Part shown: positions 22,223-34,495 of the stretch, piece after piece | Layout of the letters: each line of letters opens with the position of its first letter | How positions within the stretch are numbered: position 1 is the stretch's first letter | NCBI RefSeq assembly: GCF_040183065.1 | Contig: NC_091117.1 | Location: 122,160,226 to 122,224,225 of the forward strand | Direction of reading: 5' to 3' | Source: Periplaneta americana | Lineage: Eukaryota; Arthropoda; Insecta; Blattodea; Blattidae | Length of the DNA: 64,000 nucleotides | The notes under the pieces: generated by a model | Databases searched by the model: none | What the model was told of the DNA's origin: nothing | What the model saw: only the letters and a program-made list of their open reading frames with translations | Program-made: the position numbers and the translations under genes

Positions 22223-23122
22223 AATCAATGAAATTCACATTTCACAACATTGAGACAATCCTTAGACAAATTCTGAACGATTCAATTCAAACTTTTCAAT
22301 TTCATCTCCAGTTCAAGCAATGTAATTTCACCTTCATTTTCATTTTCTTTTGAAATTTGTTGTATGTATTTTCATTATTTTATTGCAAACTTCTACATAT
22401 GTATTTGTTTTCTGATCCTTGTGATCACTCTTATTGAAGGGCAGATGGTTTTATTTTATAAATCCGATATAATATACTTAACGATTCAGAATTAAGTGTT
22501 TAAACTTCACGGAGACCTAGTAAAATTATATTTTTTATAATATTCACATTCTGATTATCTTGTATTTTCGTCATAAGTACAATCATTCTGAAATTCTTTT
22601 TTCTTATTCTTTGAACTGAGATACTTGTCAAGTAAATTATATCACATAAAAATGTGGTATGAAAATTTTACCGCAAGATTCATAAGACAGGTTTTATATA
22701 GGGACAATATAAAATAAGTGAGGATCCTAATATATGGGAAAGTTATTATACTCGTATATTTGAGAAACACGTCTTCTTATTAATGAAGTTGTAAAAAAAC
22801 AAAGATATCAAATTACAGAGAAATGTATTAAGACAAATTATAATAAAATTAAAATAAGCTTTGGTACAGAAAGACTGTCAATGGAAATGGAAGAATCATT
22901 TCTAGCACGTGAAAAGGCATACGCTCTTAAAAATTAGCATTTTATGTTCTTACAAGTGGGTGCGGAAATCAGGGACGAAACGTCGATTGAGATCTGAGTC
23001 TCTATTTTCAACTTCATTAAATAATGCTAGTGTGAAGTCATCAATAATGTTTCGTTTAGTTACTTATCCTCGACTGTTGGTTTACCATTCTTCGAACTCG
23101 GTCCGATTCCCGATTGGTATTT
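22223..23122. other. AT-rich DNA, nothing recognised
   Basis: No supported gene or repeat. Confidence 0.5.
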
Positions 23123-23130
23123 GTGTAGAC

Positions 23131-23314
23131 CAGAGCGGTCATCAAAACACTGCACGTTCGGCCTTGCGTATCTTACCCGCGGACAAGACACAGTCCTAGC
23201 GTGCAATCGTCGCTGCTGGCGGGTATGCTGTCTCTTTATTCCTTGTGCAGGACGGAGCATAATTCCTTACCCTCCGTGCACTCTACCCATTTCAGCGAGT
23301 GCTGATGACCACTG
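23131..23314. mobile_element. hAT-type MITE, 184 bp, 8 bp duplication (copy 1)
   Basis: The ends CAG(A)GCGGTCATC and GATGACCACTG are inverted repeats. GTGTAGAC is duplicated exactly on both sides (23123-23130, 23315-23322). The body (CGTATCTTACCCGCGG..., CATTTCAGCGAGTGCTGATG) is shared with 46114-46295. Confidence 0.9.
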
Positions 23315-23322
23315 GTGTAGAC

Positions 23323-24569
23323 AAATCTTATTCCACCGTCACTTTCCAGTTCATCCAATTCGTATATTTGATTTTATTTCAGATAATTTCACCTCATAAG
23401 GAAAAGGTGTAGAATGACTGTATAGCTTAGCTGATGCTAGGGATCTATTCCTTAAATGCTTCACACATCATAAAAATTATGATCCACAAATTTTCTTGTA
23501 CAAATACATATTATTACCCCATACTTAAAGTTATAAATGCTGTTTGCGCCTTTCTATTCCACAGAATTATTAGTATTAGCAATGAATTTTATCTTAACAT
23601 AGATTTTCCTGTGAGTGAAAGGAAGATGATGTTTCCAAATATTACTTATATTTTATTCAGAATACTTACACGAAGCGATTTAACATGTGGCCTAGAAATT
23701 ATAATGAAGTTAATGTGATTTACCAAGTATTAAGAAAAATATAATACAGGGGTAAACGATATCAACTGCCAAAAAATAGTGATAGAGCATAAATTACTGA
23801 ACAAATAAGTCTAATCAAATTTTTCTGTAACTTTTGTGGTTTCCCTACAAAAAAATGTCATCTTTGAGTCTAATGTTCTTTGAAATGATAGTAGACCGTT
23901 GTTATTTACTTCGGTCCGCCACGTATACATTGCAAATGTGGTGATATCCTTGTTTACAGATCAGGACACTCTGTTATCTGTCTATCGTGGTGGTGTTAGC
24001 TTGTGTTGGACGAAAGTTCATTGACAATGACGTCCACATTTACTTGAGCAATAAATATTAGACTACTATCAATCCTAAAAACATGACACTTTAGGAATTA
24101 AAAACAAAAGTAGAAGAAAAACAAAATTTCGCTACAATCATCTTTTGTAGATCGATATGTAGACTACAGTCTGTACAATTTTGGCAGTTTATATCGCTTA
24201 CACCCTATATATGCTCTGTTTCAAATAGGAGGCTTCTTCTGCCAGTAGGTATGTTATGGTATATCTATAGTGGATCTAGATTTGGCTCCATTCAGAGGAC
24301 ATGGTTACATTGTGGTGTCCAGTATTTCAAGCTATTTTTCACTTGTAGTCTGAGCAGATGTATGAATTTCTACTACAACATTTTAAATCGCTTTCTGCCA
24401 TTGACCTTAATTTCATCACGGCTGTTTCTTCTGTTACACTGTTGTTTTGTCCGTCTCAAATTTTCTGAGCCACACAGTGATGTTGAAATTATAATTATAA
24501 TTATAATTTCAATGTTTTTCTTTCAATAATGTAAGTTTTATCATTCCGAGTAGCTGCAGGAATTTAGAA
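23323..24569. other. AT-rich DNA, nothing recognised
   Basis: Only short ORFs without domain resemblance. There is a small AATTAT repeat near 24490. Confidence 0.45.
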
Positions 24570-24985
24570 AGTTTTATTTCTTGACATTTTTTTGTGATAC
24601 ACAATATGGCAGTTTAAATATTTGTTGTTATTGTTGTTGCTGTTGTTGTTGTCTAGTGTGTTGCGTTTGACACAAGCCATAAGTTGTCTCGCTGTCCTGT
24701 AGTTTGTAACCAAGGATGTTTCTCTGTCAACTGCTGCACAGATTTCTAGTTGTGTGTCCATTTTGTCACTGGCATGGTTACAAAAAGTACACTTTGATGA
24801 AGGAGGAATATTAATTCCATGGTGCTTGGTGAGACAATAATGTCCAGTAGATATCCTGAATTTTGCAATTGCTGATTTGCGTGGGATATCTGGAATTCCT
24901 CTCGGATTTCTTGGATATGTATGTTCCCATTTCTTATTGACTGCTCCTGTTTCAATTTTGGACTCATTCTTCCATTCCATTAATG
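24570..24985 (-). pseudogene. LINE 3' end, terminal ORF fragment (after RNase H region)
   Basis: The minus-strand translation gives FRISTGHYCLTKH, INIPPSSKCTFCNHASDKMD, LEICAAVDRETSL and YRTARQLMA. This is a zinc-knuckle tail typical of the C-terminus of I/R1/jockey-like LINEs. It is followed by a TTGTTG/AAT-type simple tail (the Asn run). No upstream RT is present, so it is a 5'-truncated copy. Confidence 0.62.
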
Positions 24986-26028
24986 ACTGTGCATGTCATT
25001 TAATTAAGGTGTAAGTCACATTAATTGTTTTTGTTATTGACTAATAAGAGATCGTTTCTTGACGAACGTGTCTCCACAATAAGAGGGGATCCATTATGCT
25101 TTACCATAATTAAGTAGTGTAAGTCAGGACATAGCTTGAATAGCAGCTTTGCAATCTCAGAGAATTAATTTAAATAATTGAAACCAGGAAGTTTTCTAGT
25201 AATGTATTATATTATCATTTATAATTTTGCTTCTAAGCGGTGTGCAGTCCCCACAAATCCAGGCTAAATATTGTTAATTATGTTCTATAGCTATATTATT
25301 CAAACTGCAGAATGCAATCTTCAATTTCGTTCACAATCGAACATAATGAAAAGAGGTATGTCTCCTATATAATTTGCCTTCATTTGTGCTTATTATCTTC
25401 TCATAACTTCATCAAGATATAAATTAAAGTAGGTGACAAAAAATACTCTTATCTTACTCTTCGTAATAATTTTAAATGATAAGCTAAACTACAATGTAAA
25501 TTTGTATAAAGTTACGACCAAGCACCGATGATAGTCGGGAAATGCAATAGTTGGTTACCTGCTGGTATACTGAGTTTATCTGCATAATGTATTTTGTTAC
25601 AGAAAATTTCACAATTCTATCTTTTCACTATTCTGGAATGCAAATCTACTCTCAGGGATAGGATAACTCAATCCATTTCAGTCCTCCCTTTCAGACATCT
25701 GGTATTTAAAATCAATTAGTGACCCTAGTGCAGAAAAGCTTTGGTCCGTCCCCTCCGTACCTAAAAGAAAAGTTAACTTACCCTGACCTCAGGTAACGCA
25801 CATATATTTTTTCACTTCACTACTGCCAACAATTTGCACAAGGTTTGCCGATCTATAAATAGGCTATTCTGTATAATTTAACATGGACTTTAATTTAAAA
25901 ATTCCGCTTTTTTGTGATAATTAGGAGCAAAGGATAGGCACTCACAAATAATTTGATTCCATGCTCATACACATTAAGAGAGATCCTAAAAGACTCGTCT
26001 TCCTTCAAGGTACAGTATCTTAAAAAGT
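24986..26028. other. AT-rich DNA, nothing recognised
   Basis: No supported gene or repeat. Confidence 0.5.
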
Positions 26029-26248
26029 ACCGGCTAGCTCAAGCAGTAGGGCGTGTGCCTATTGATTCGAATCCTGCTTAAGCTCGTTACTCGATTACCT
26101 AGTTTGATATTTTCCTGAGTTTTTTTTTTCGCAAGTGTAATACAAATGCCATTAAGTTCATGGTGAATTATCTATCTCATCTCGCCAAATACCATCTTCA
26201 TACTATCAATCCCATTGACGCTAAATAAACTAGTGCGTCATTAAATAG
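26029..26248 (+). mobile_element. SINE family B copy
   Basis: The head CGGCTAGCTCAAGCAGTAGG (A box) and ATTCGAATCCTGC (B box) are followed by the body ATCTCATCTCGCCAAATA... and the tail TGACGCTAAATAAACTAGTG. A diverged copy of the SINE at 8496. It abuts a family C copy in the opposite orientation. Confidence 0.75.
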
Positions 26249-26249
26249 G

Positions 26250-26500
26250 TAAGGTAAAGGATGGGCATCTCCTTTACACGCCATTGAAGTGCATGGGTGC
26301 ATATAGTTGCAGTTCCATGTTTTCGGCAATAAAATGATGTGGTGTCATCGCCTTTATACGCAGGAAAAATTAAATCCGATATCCAATTTGAGATAATACA
26401 AAGTGGCCCGTGGCCGTTCTGAAAGCTTTTAAACGAAAGAAACTCCGGAGTCAACCCGTAGCCAGTTGCTCTACTAACAGAACTATGCTGTCTACCGTCG
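26250..26500 (-). mobile_element. SINE family C copy with tRNA-like head
   Basis: In reverse complement it starts with a tRNA-like head (TAGTAGAGCAACTGGCTACGG, GGTTGACTCC). It continues AGAACGGCCACGGGCC, CACCACATCATTTTATTGCC, CATGCACTTCAATGGCGTG and CCTTTACCTTACC, matching the plan of 16586-16781 and 59981-60175. It is the most diverged of the three and the only one with a clear head, and supports a SINE identity. Confidence 0.65.
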
Positions 26501-27559
26501 TAAAGAAGGCGACTAAAATAAATATGACCTTCAAAATAAAAAGAAATGAAAGGAATGTCATTCGAATGACGGTTATTTATCCTGGTGTTTATTTTTATAT
26601 TAATCTTAATGAAAGTAAATTTTAAATACAGTCAAAGGTGTAGATCTTAAAACCTCCCGTAGTCTAAAGTCCCAGGGAAAGCTCATATTTTCCGGCACAC
26701 ATTGCACCGGTGAACAGTGGGCCAGAATTCAAATAGGAGCAGGAAAATATTGAATTTTGAAATGTTTTAAATAACGTTTTCTCGCTATATAGGTCGAAGT
26801 ACTAAAACTGATCTTCACAAATCTGTATGCCATCAATTTATACCGAGCGAAATGGCAACAGAGCTGGCTACTAAAATTCACTAAGTATGAACCCGAGCGC
26901 CGATCGCCAGACGATTTATGGCGGTGGTGATATGAAGTTGATCTGTGTGTTGTTGAAAAAAAGTGTTTTTTTTTTTGTGATGGGAGTTTTAATAAAATGT
27001 TCGTACTTTCTATTTTCATTATTCACACTTAAATTGTTTACGTGAAGTGTTACCGTGGATAAGTTAAACATGACTTTAAAATATTGTGGAATTATGTCTT
27101 TATTTTTCTTATTTTAAATTAGAGCTATAAAAATGTTGCACCAGTTGTCACCTTAAAATCTGCATCAGGTTATAAAGCAATTCTTACAGTTTATTACAAA
27201 GGTTAAGATTTGCTTGCATTTTTTTAAATATTTGTGTCTTTTTTATTTCAAGAGTAGATCCCCATATCCAGTCCACTGTGACCCGAATGGACTTATAGAA
27301 GGTATTGACTACTAAAGAAGGGTCTACTCAAACTCTCACTGATTTCGTAGTGACAAAATTAGAAATACAACATTTTTCCAAAGATATTATACAGTGTGTC
27401 GAAAAAGTTGTGCTCACATTTTGAAGTAATTTAGAAAAACGCTTGAAGCAGTGCTCCAGGAAAAAGGACAGGTTTTTCGTAAATATTCGGAGTGGTTTGG
27501 GAGTGAAATAAAATTTCCCGAAATAGTTCTACAATAAATAAAACTCGCCAAATTATTAT
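26501..27559. other. No gene; possible mariner-type end near 27393
   Basis: Mostly AT-rich. TTATACAGTGTGTCGAAAAAG at 27387-27407 looks like a transposon terminus following TA, but I found no matching inverted end. Confidence 0.4.
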
Positions 27560-28105
27560 TAGTGACACCATCATACTTAGGAAGGGCTGATCATGTTAGG
27601 AAGTTTAAATGCAGAAAACAAAGAACGGACGTGGAAAAAAATTATTTGTTAACCGCACAATAGTAGACTGGAACAGCTTACCTGCGGCAATATTTCAGGG
27701 TGGACCTCTCAAAATCAATACATTTAAGGAAAAGTTGAGAAGATTAGACTGAAAATTTAATTGTAGATGCAGTGTAATTATCTAAGTTGTGTCATTAATT
27801 AAGTTGATATGTAATTAATTAAGGCGACTTGTAATGTTGACAATAGTTAGGTTTAATAGAAGTACTTATAAGTCAGGTTTACTTTTGCATATAGTAGGCG
27901 TTATTATAGCATAGGTTTTATTTATAGTCATAGGTTAATTGCATTTATTTATAGTTAGAATTAAATTTACTTTTATCTTATTTTTATTGATGAAATTACT
28001 GTAATTTTATTATTCTAATTATTGTAATATTATTGTATACCTATTATATAGGGCCTATCACTACCACCGGGTGTATACCCAATTGTAGTGTTAATAAATA
28101 CATAT
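27560..28105 (+). pseudogene. 5'-truncated LINE 3' end (RT C-terminus and 3' UTR)
   Basis: The translation gives RADHVRKFKCRKQRTDVE, FVNRTIVDWNSLPAAIFQ, TFKEKLRRLD and a stop near 27752. This is the usual C-terminus of jockey/CR1-like LINEs. The 3' UTR continues to TGTTAATAAATACATATAT near 28105. Confidence 0.72.
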
Positions 28106-29149
28106 ATTCATAATCTGCCGTCACTTCATTAGTCAATTCGCTCTTCTTTATTTTCTCATCCACTTCTAACTTTCATTTCACTGTTAGAAACGTTATTTTC
28201 AGTTTTTAAGCCATAAAAATATACTATGTGAAACTAGACAGAACAGTGAACTGTGCGATGAGGGCACTCGTCAGAAAGCGTGTCCTACATTATCTTGCTA
28301 TTTATTAGGAAATCGTTGATTAAGATTGTTTATTCGACACATTTAAAAGCATCCTTCACATGGTCAATACATCTTCCTTCAGTAACAAGTGTAAATGTTC
28401 ATGTAAAATAATTAAGGTATGATTCTCGGGCTAATTTTTCTGAATCGGCTCTATTAGATTATCACTGTAGCCCAAATAAGGAATACAGGCGAGTAAGACT
28501 GTTCCACTTCGCGCTACCTTAATATAAGTTGCACTTCCTTTCTTTTCTCTGAAATACTGTTGCGGAGTTGTATTCGAAGAAGCTTCCGAAAATACTCCTT
28601 AAATGCTGAAACTAAACTGAAGGAATAGGAATTGCATGAAAGTTTTGTAAACAACTGAATTCGGGACTTAGTAACAACTCAACTTCTTATTTATTGTAGT
28701 CTATGATTTTATTCACAGTATTTTGAAGGCTTTGGATCGAATTCCGTTTGGACTCATACCTATTTGTTTTTTATAGTTTTTTCTCTGAACCTTATATCGA
28801 ATGATAAGTAGAAATTACATGGTTAAGCCTTAAAATGTATACCATTTTACTATCACCTATTTCACTACTGTGAATAATACTGTAGTTGATATAATGTCGT
28901 TAAGTAACTACAGTAATTACAATAAATATGAAATATATTATACCTCCAAATTTCTACAATAATTTTTTTCAGAATAAACATTTGTGACTCATATTTTCAT
29001 TTTATAATGTTGGCTGACGTTAAGAGGCAGGGGTTGGATCCGGGACTTGTCCCTACACTTTGGCACTCTTTGGTACATTGAGCGCCTTAAACATACGATG
29101 TTGTCGAAGTCCGACAGGTGACCCGAGTGACATTCGCGTAATCAGTGAT
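28106..29149. other. AT-rich DNA, nothing recognised
   Basis: No supported gene. The last 100 bases become GC-richer as the minisatellite begins. Confidence 0.45.
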
Positions 29150-29800
29150 AACAGTTGGACTTTCCTGCCTCAGCCCCTGATAGTCAGGTCTCGTTTCGCG
29201 GACGAGTAGCCTGATCAATCACAAGGATTCGGAGTCCCAATCCCTTCCTGTCATCGTCGGCTGACAGGTGGGCCATCCTGCCTCAGCCTCTGATAGAGAT
29301 AGGTTCCATCCGAACACGAGTAGCTTGATAAGTTCCGGGGCTCGGAGCCACAAGCCCTTCCCGTCATCGTCGGATGACAGGTGGGTCATCCTGCCTCAGC
29401 CTCTGATAGAGCCAGGTTCCATCTGTACACAAGTAACCTGATAAGTTCCGGGGCTCGGAGCCCCAAGCCCTTCCCGTCATCGTCGGATGACAGGTGGGTC
29501 ATCCTGCCTCAGCCTGTGATAGAGCCAGGATCCATCCGTACATGAGTGTCATAAGTCCCGGAGCCCCAAGCCCTTTCTGTCATTGTCGGATGACAGGTGG
29601 GCCATTCTGTCTTAGCCTCTGATAGAGCCAGAATCCATCCGTACATGAGTGTCATAAGTCCCGGAGCCCCAAGCCCTCTCTATCATCGTAAGATGACAGG
29701 TGGGCCATTCTGTCTTAGCCTCTGATAGAGCCAGGTCCCAAACGCACACGAGTAGCCTGATAAGTCCCAGGGGCCCAGAGCCCGAAGCTCTTTGTATATG
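29150..29800. repeat. Minisatellite, 103-113 bp unit, about 5-6 copies
   Basis: TGACAGGTGGGCCATCCTG-type starts occur at 29262, 29375, 29488, 29591 and 29694, with a diverged first unit from about 29150. Spacing is 113, 113, 103 and 103. Each unit carries GATAGAGCCAGG, CGGAGCCCCAAGCCC and an inverted repeat GTCATCGTCGGATGAC. The ORF at 29612-29827 lies inside it and is not a gene. Confidence 0.88.
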
Positions 29801-30378
29801 AGCATCGAAAACCAGTATTATCGCCAAGGCTTCACCCCAGTCAATTTTTACTATTTCGGATGATAGATGAAATGAAGGGGAAATGGAGGGCGTTGGTGAA
29901 ATGATAGAAGGAAACGTGAGTACCTTGAGAAAAACTCTGCAACGTCGATTTGGCCTTCATAAATTCCATCACGACCTGGCCGGGGATCGCCTACACTTAA
30001 GGTCAATCCGCTAACATTTAAACCATAGACGAGGTCATATTATAATAGGCCTATTACTGGTGTCTTTAATTAACATTGAGATGGGAGAGTTTTCTTCAGT
30101 TAAACTGTGGTAGTTTTTGACTGATTGGTGACAATTGTGATTGGTGGTGTTCCTTGTGGTGATCACAGCGATATAATTTGTGATGATGACAATTTAGGTA
30201 GTTGTGGTGGTCGTGGTGGTTTTTGGTGGAAATGGTGATGATAATATTGCTAAGAATAGTGATGTGATTATGAAGATTTCTGTGTTAGTCGTGTTGATGG
30301 TGACGAGAATGGGGATGATGGTGCTGATTATAATGATTCAGAGAGTTTTGATTGTGTTGGTGGTGTTATTGATGAAAA

Positions 30379-30380
30379 GG

Positions 30381-30423
<43 letters not shown>

Positions 30424-30515
30424 AAAGGTGATGATGATGATGATGATGATGGTGAAGTGATGATGATGATGAAAAAAGTAATGATGATGATGATGAAAAA
30501 AGTGATGATGATTAT
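30379..30515. repeat. GAT (ATG) microsatellite, imperfect
   Basis: Long runs of GAT with AAAA interruptions, part of a broader GAT-rich tract from about 30140 to 31130. Confidence 0.9.
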
Positions 30516-31127
30516 GATGATGATAGCAATGACAACGGTGGTGATGATGTTAATGGCAATTACGATGATGTAAAGGATGGTGGCGATAGCAATTTATTGA
30601 AGACTCCCAGGAAAAAGGATGTAACATTAGATTCTTGAAATATATGATGTAGGTGAAAAAAGTAATTGTAGGCTAAAGCATCTATCTATAACAATAAATT
30701 ATTACGTCCAATGGTGGAATTAACTTGAATCCTTGTTTAGTAAAATGGTTGTAATAGTAAATATTGGCCCATGAAATTATTTTCCTTTCTTCTAAAACAT
30801 GAATTGCAGTTTTGTTTTGTTGGTTAAATCCTTATTCTGGAGTGGTCTTCAATTATAATGCTGGTGTCGGTACCAATGGTAGCAGTGATTTAAAGTAAGT
30901 GATTGTAGTAGTGATAATGATGAGCATGGTGATGATAGTGATTATGGCGATGGTGGAAATAGTTTTATCGTCGATGATAATACTAATACTTACGGTAAGA
31001 ATGATAGTAATAATGGCAGTGATAGTTGTGGTGATTATAACGCAAATGGTTGTGGTACAGACGATGATGAGGGTGATTGTGATGGTTATGATGATGATGA
31101 TGATGATTTTCATGGCGATGAGGATGA

Positions 31128-31178
<51 letters not shown>
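31128..31178. repeat. AAT microsatellite
   Basis: About 17 perfect AAT units following a GAT-rich stretch (30890-31127). Low-complexity ORFs on both strands here are not genes. Confidence 0.92.
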
Positions 31179-31179
<1 letters not shown>

Positions 31180-31674
31180 TGTTGTAGTTGTGGCGGTGAT
31201 GGTGATAGTATGATGATTTTAAACATTTTAATTTGGATGCCATATCTTTCTATTGAACTGCATAAATTGCAGAGTATGAATTGTACTTTGGTTGTTGTTG
31301 TTGTAATTGATATTATTAGCTTCCAGATAGTCTTTGAGTTGACAGCCATAATGTCAAGAGCAAACTGGATATGTGTTATCTGTGACATGTTTTGCAAAAA
31401 TGATATCATTAGATAACAATCTTACGTTGTGGGAAATCCATCTGCAATCTAAGAGGAGTATTACGGACACACTTGAATTAATTTGTAAACTCCTGCCATT
31501 CAAAAGTAACCGGAAGAGAAGGAAAGGTAACAATGAAATCAAATTACATTTCTGTGAATAGCACCATGCAAATAGTTATCTCATTGTGAAATTGTTCAAG
31601 AGTCCTCATCAGTCATCACGTTTATATGGACTGCAGAGAAAGTTCTTCGCTGTTTGATAATGAGATGTTCCTTT
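31179..31674. other. No supported gene
   Basis: Ordinary AT-rich sequence between the AAT array and the LINE 3' end. Confidence 0.45.
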
Positions 31675-32017
31675 GCATACTCACTTACAAACATTGCCGC
31701 CCTCACATAAGCCCGCCATCGGTCCCTATCCTGAGCAAAATTAATCCAGTGTCTATCATCATATCCTACCTCCCTCAAATCTATTTTAATATTATCCTCC
31801 CATCTACGTCTTGGTCTCCCCAAAGGTATTTTTTCCCTCAGGTCTTCCAACTAACACTCTATAAGCATTCTTAGATTCACCCAAACTTTCTATATGCCCT
31901 GCACATCTCAAACGTTTGGATTTAATGTTCCTAATTACCGGTATGTTAGGTGAAGAATACAATGTGTGCAGTTCTGCGATGTGTAACCTTCTCCATTCTC
32001 CTGTAACTTCATCCCCC
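31675..32017 (-). pseudogene. LINE 3' part (same family as 12.2 kb), downstream half of a split copy
   Basis: In reverse complement: GDEVTGEWRRLHIAELH, RNIKSKRLRCAGHIESLGES, KNAYRVLVG, RPRRRWEDNIKIDLREVGYD and DRDRWRAYVRAAM, then the short tail TTTGTAAGT. It continues the frame of 33670-34495 across the inserted element at 32021-33666. Frame breaks and a small deletion near the stop show decay. Confidence 0.85.
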
Positions 32018-32255
32018 TCAGGCGCAATTCACACAGAGAAGACGTGGCTCGGACATGGGAAGGAGACTTGATGACTATTCGAGTCTCTCCCATGTAAACA
32101 AATGTATCAATGCACACAGAGAAGACGAGTCACGAGTGGCCCTTGAAAGCGACACGTGGCGTCTGACTGTGAAAGAAAATTCGCGTCGATTTTGAATTTG
32201 ATATTCAATCTGTGAAGAGATGGTGTAATATTGTATATTTTATTTTTTATTTTCG

Positions 32256-32476
32256 TAGGTTATTTTACGACGCTTTATACTTTTTTAGGTTATTTAGCGT
32301 CTGAATGAGATGAAGGTGATAATACCGGTGAAATGAGTCCGGAGTCCATCACCGATAGTTACCCAGCATTTGCTCATATTGGGTTGAGGGAAAATCCCGT
32401 AAAAAACCTCAACCACGTAAATTGCCCCGGGAATCGAACCCGGACCACCTGGTTTCGCGGCGAGGCGCTCTAACCA
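32256..32476 (-). mobile_element. SINE family B copy
   Basis: Minus strand: head with B box GGTTCGATTCCCGGGG, then GGTTGAGGTTTTTTACGGG, TTTGCTCATATTGGG in complement form, and the tail AGACGCTAAATAACC...GCGTCGTAAAATAACC. It lies inside the 32021-33666 element. Confidence 0.82.
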
Positions 32477-32549
32477 TTAATATGGCACAGAAACATCGGT
32501 GGGACATAAATAAAAATTCTGGAAACGGTCGGGATACATGTTCAATTCT

Positions 32550-33190
32550 TTCATCACATCTTCTACTCCAAAATACCTGAGAACTCGCCTTGAATATCTT
32601 ACAACTTTGCGGAATCAACATGACTTTATTAGCTATTCCTCGTCACCGTACTTCTTTCTATTCATTCTCTTTTTCCATGTCAGTTTGTCCCCTATGGAAC
32701 TCTTTACCTCGTCATGTCAGGGATTGCCGAACAGTTAATCAATTTAAATTAAGAATTAGAATTACATACTTTTATATGGAATTGATTTGTGAGTGTTAGC
32801 CGAATTTAATAGGTTGTTCTATGTATTTGTATAAATTGTCATTTAGGCCTATTATAAAGTGGCAATAGGATATAAATTGTAAATAATTATGTATCATGTT
32901 TAGTCAATATTTCATTATACAGTATGTAAGCTCCTTAATGTGCATGGTAACGATTTTATATATAAATATTACTACGTTTTGTTTCAATGTATAGGCTATA
33001 TTTCACTTCTGGTAGTGTGGAAAAGAAGGTCCCATGGCCTTAACTCTACCAGAATAAAAAATAAATAAATGCATGCATAAATAAGTGCATAAATAAATGC
33101 ATAAATGAATGAATGAATAAATACATGCATGCATACATGAATAAATAAATAAATAATCTTGCATAAATAAATAAATAAAACAAATAAAAA
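32550..33190 (+). pseudogene. LINE 3' end (CR1/jockey-like) with AT-rich simple tail
   Basis: Across two frames it reads STPKYLRTRLEYLTTL, LLAIPRHRTSFYSFSFSMS, PLWNSLPRHVRDCRTVNQF and KLRIRI, then a stop near 32797. The 3' UTR ends in ACTCTACCAGAATAAAAAATAAATAAATG and runs into an AAATA/ATGC simple repeat (33050-33190). The same 3' UTR end (CTCCACCAGAATAAATAAAT) occurs on the minus strand at 52400-52440. Confidence 0.75.
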
Positions 33191-33197
33191 TGATTAT

Positions 33198-33388
33198 TAG
33201 GTTATTTTACGACGCTGTATCAACATGTCAGGTTATTTAGCCTCTGAATGATATGAACGTGATAATGCTAGTGAAATGAGTCCGGGGTCCAACACCGAAA
33301 GTTACCCAACATTTGCTCATATTGAGGGAAAACACCGGAAAAAGACTAAACCAGATAACTTGCCGCGACCGGCATTCGAACCCGGGCC
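33198..33388 (-). mobile_element. SINE family B copy
   Basis: Minus strand: head with B box GGGTTCGAATGCCGGTCGC, then the same body and tail (AGAGGCTAAATAACC, GCGTCGTAAAATAACC). Slightly shorter than the copy at 32256. Confidence 0.8.
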
Positions 33389-33669
33389 AAATAAAACGAA
33401 TTAAATAAGATATGGCATACATTCTTCCTTTTTTCAAACCACTAAGGGTGTACACAAAATCTTATCAGTGTTTTTTAATATTACCAATTGTACGAGAGCC
33501 AGGACATCCTCATCGTCTGAAGAAGACATTACGAAAACTGTGCGACGCACAAGTGTCGCAAGGTTTTTTTACTCTTCAGTATGCTTTGCTCACGTCATGT
33601 CCGCTCGTGTCTCCGCCCGACGTCCGAGCCACGTCCTGTCTACGTCTTCTCTGTGTGAATTGCGCCTTA

Positions 33670-34495
33670 GCCTCAAATATTTTCCTAAGCATCTTATTCT
33701 CAAACACCCTTAACCTTTGTTCCTCTCTCCAAGTGAGTGCCCAAGTTTCACAACCATATAGAACAACCAGTATCTAATATAACTGTTTTATAACTTCTAA
33801 CTTTCAGCTTTTTCGAGAGCAGACTGGATAACAAAAACTTCTCAACCAAATAATAACAGGCATTTCCCATATTTATTCTGCGTTTAATTTCCTCTCGAGT
33901 GTCATTTATATGTATTACTGTTGCTCCAAGGTACTTGAATTTTTCTACCTTTTCAAAGGATAAATTTCCAATTTTTATTTTTCCATTTTGTGCTGTATTC
34001 TGGTCAAGACACATAATCATATACGATTTCTTTGGTTTTTCGGGGTTTACTTCCAAATCTATCTCATTCCTGCTTCAAATAAAATTTTCCGTGTTTTCCC
34101 TAATCGTTTATGGATTTTTCTCCTAACATATTCACAAGCAGCCGATGTAACCCGTTCAATTGCATACCCTGCTCGTTTTTCTGGACTTTCCTAATGGCAT
34201 ATTCTAGAGCAAAGTTAAAAAGTAAAGGTGGTAGTCCATCTCCTTGCTTTAGCCCGCAGTTAATTGGAAAAACGTCAGGCAGAAACTGGGCTATATGGAC
34301 TCTGCTGTAAGTTTCACTGAGACACATTTTAATTAATCGAATTAGTTTCTTGGGAATACCAAATTCAATAAGAATATTATATAAAACTTTTCTCTTAACT
34401 GAGTCATATGCCTTTTTGAAATCTGCTAATAACTAATGTACTGTGCCCTTATACTCCTATTTTTTCTCCAGTAGGACTATCTGTTGAATTATTTG
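33670..34495 (-). pseudogene. LINE RT part, upstream half of the split copy
   Basis: In reverse complement: [65 protein letters not shown], then after a deletion MEVNPEKPKKSYMIM, EKVEKFKYLGATVIHINDT and GYETWALTWREEQRLRVFEN-like sequence. The YADD-containing stretch between is missing or degraded. Same family as 12240-13240. Confidence 0.83.

Larger units (their letters stand above)
32021..33666. mobile_element. Inverted-repeat DNA element splitting the LINE, 1,646 bp with nested SINE/LINE pieces
   Basis: The left end GGCGCAATTCACACAGAGAA and the right end (its complement TTCTCTGTGTGAATTGCGCC) are perfect inverted repeats of 24 bp, followed by GTGGCTCGGAC-type sequence in both arms. TCA (32018-32020) and TTA (33667-33669) flank it, which could be a diverged TNA three-base duplication as in PIF/Harbinger. 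The inside contains SINEs at 32256-32476 and 33198-33388 and a LINE tail at 32550-33190. The original element was therefore much shorter. Confidence 0.8.

Noticed and set aside
29150-29800. CRISPR-like array of spaced repeats
   Set aside because: Units are contiguous 103-113 bp tandem copies without unique spacers, in a eukaryotic context.
30853-31409. Ile-, Met-, His- or Ser-rich ORFs on both strands
   Set aside because: They are translations of the GAT and AAT simple repeats.
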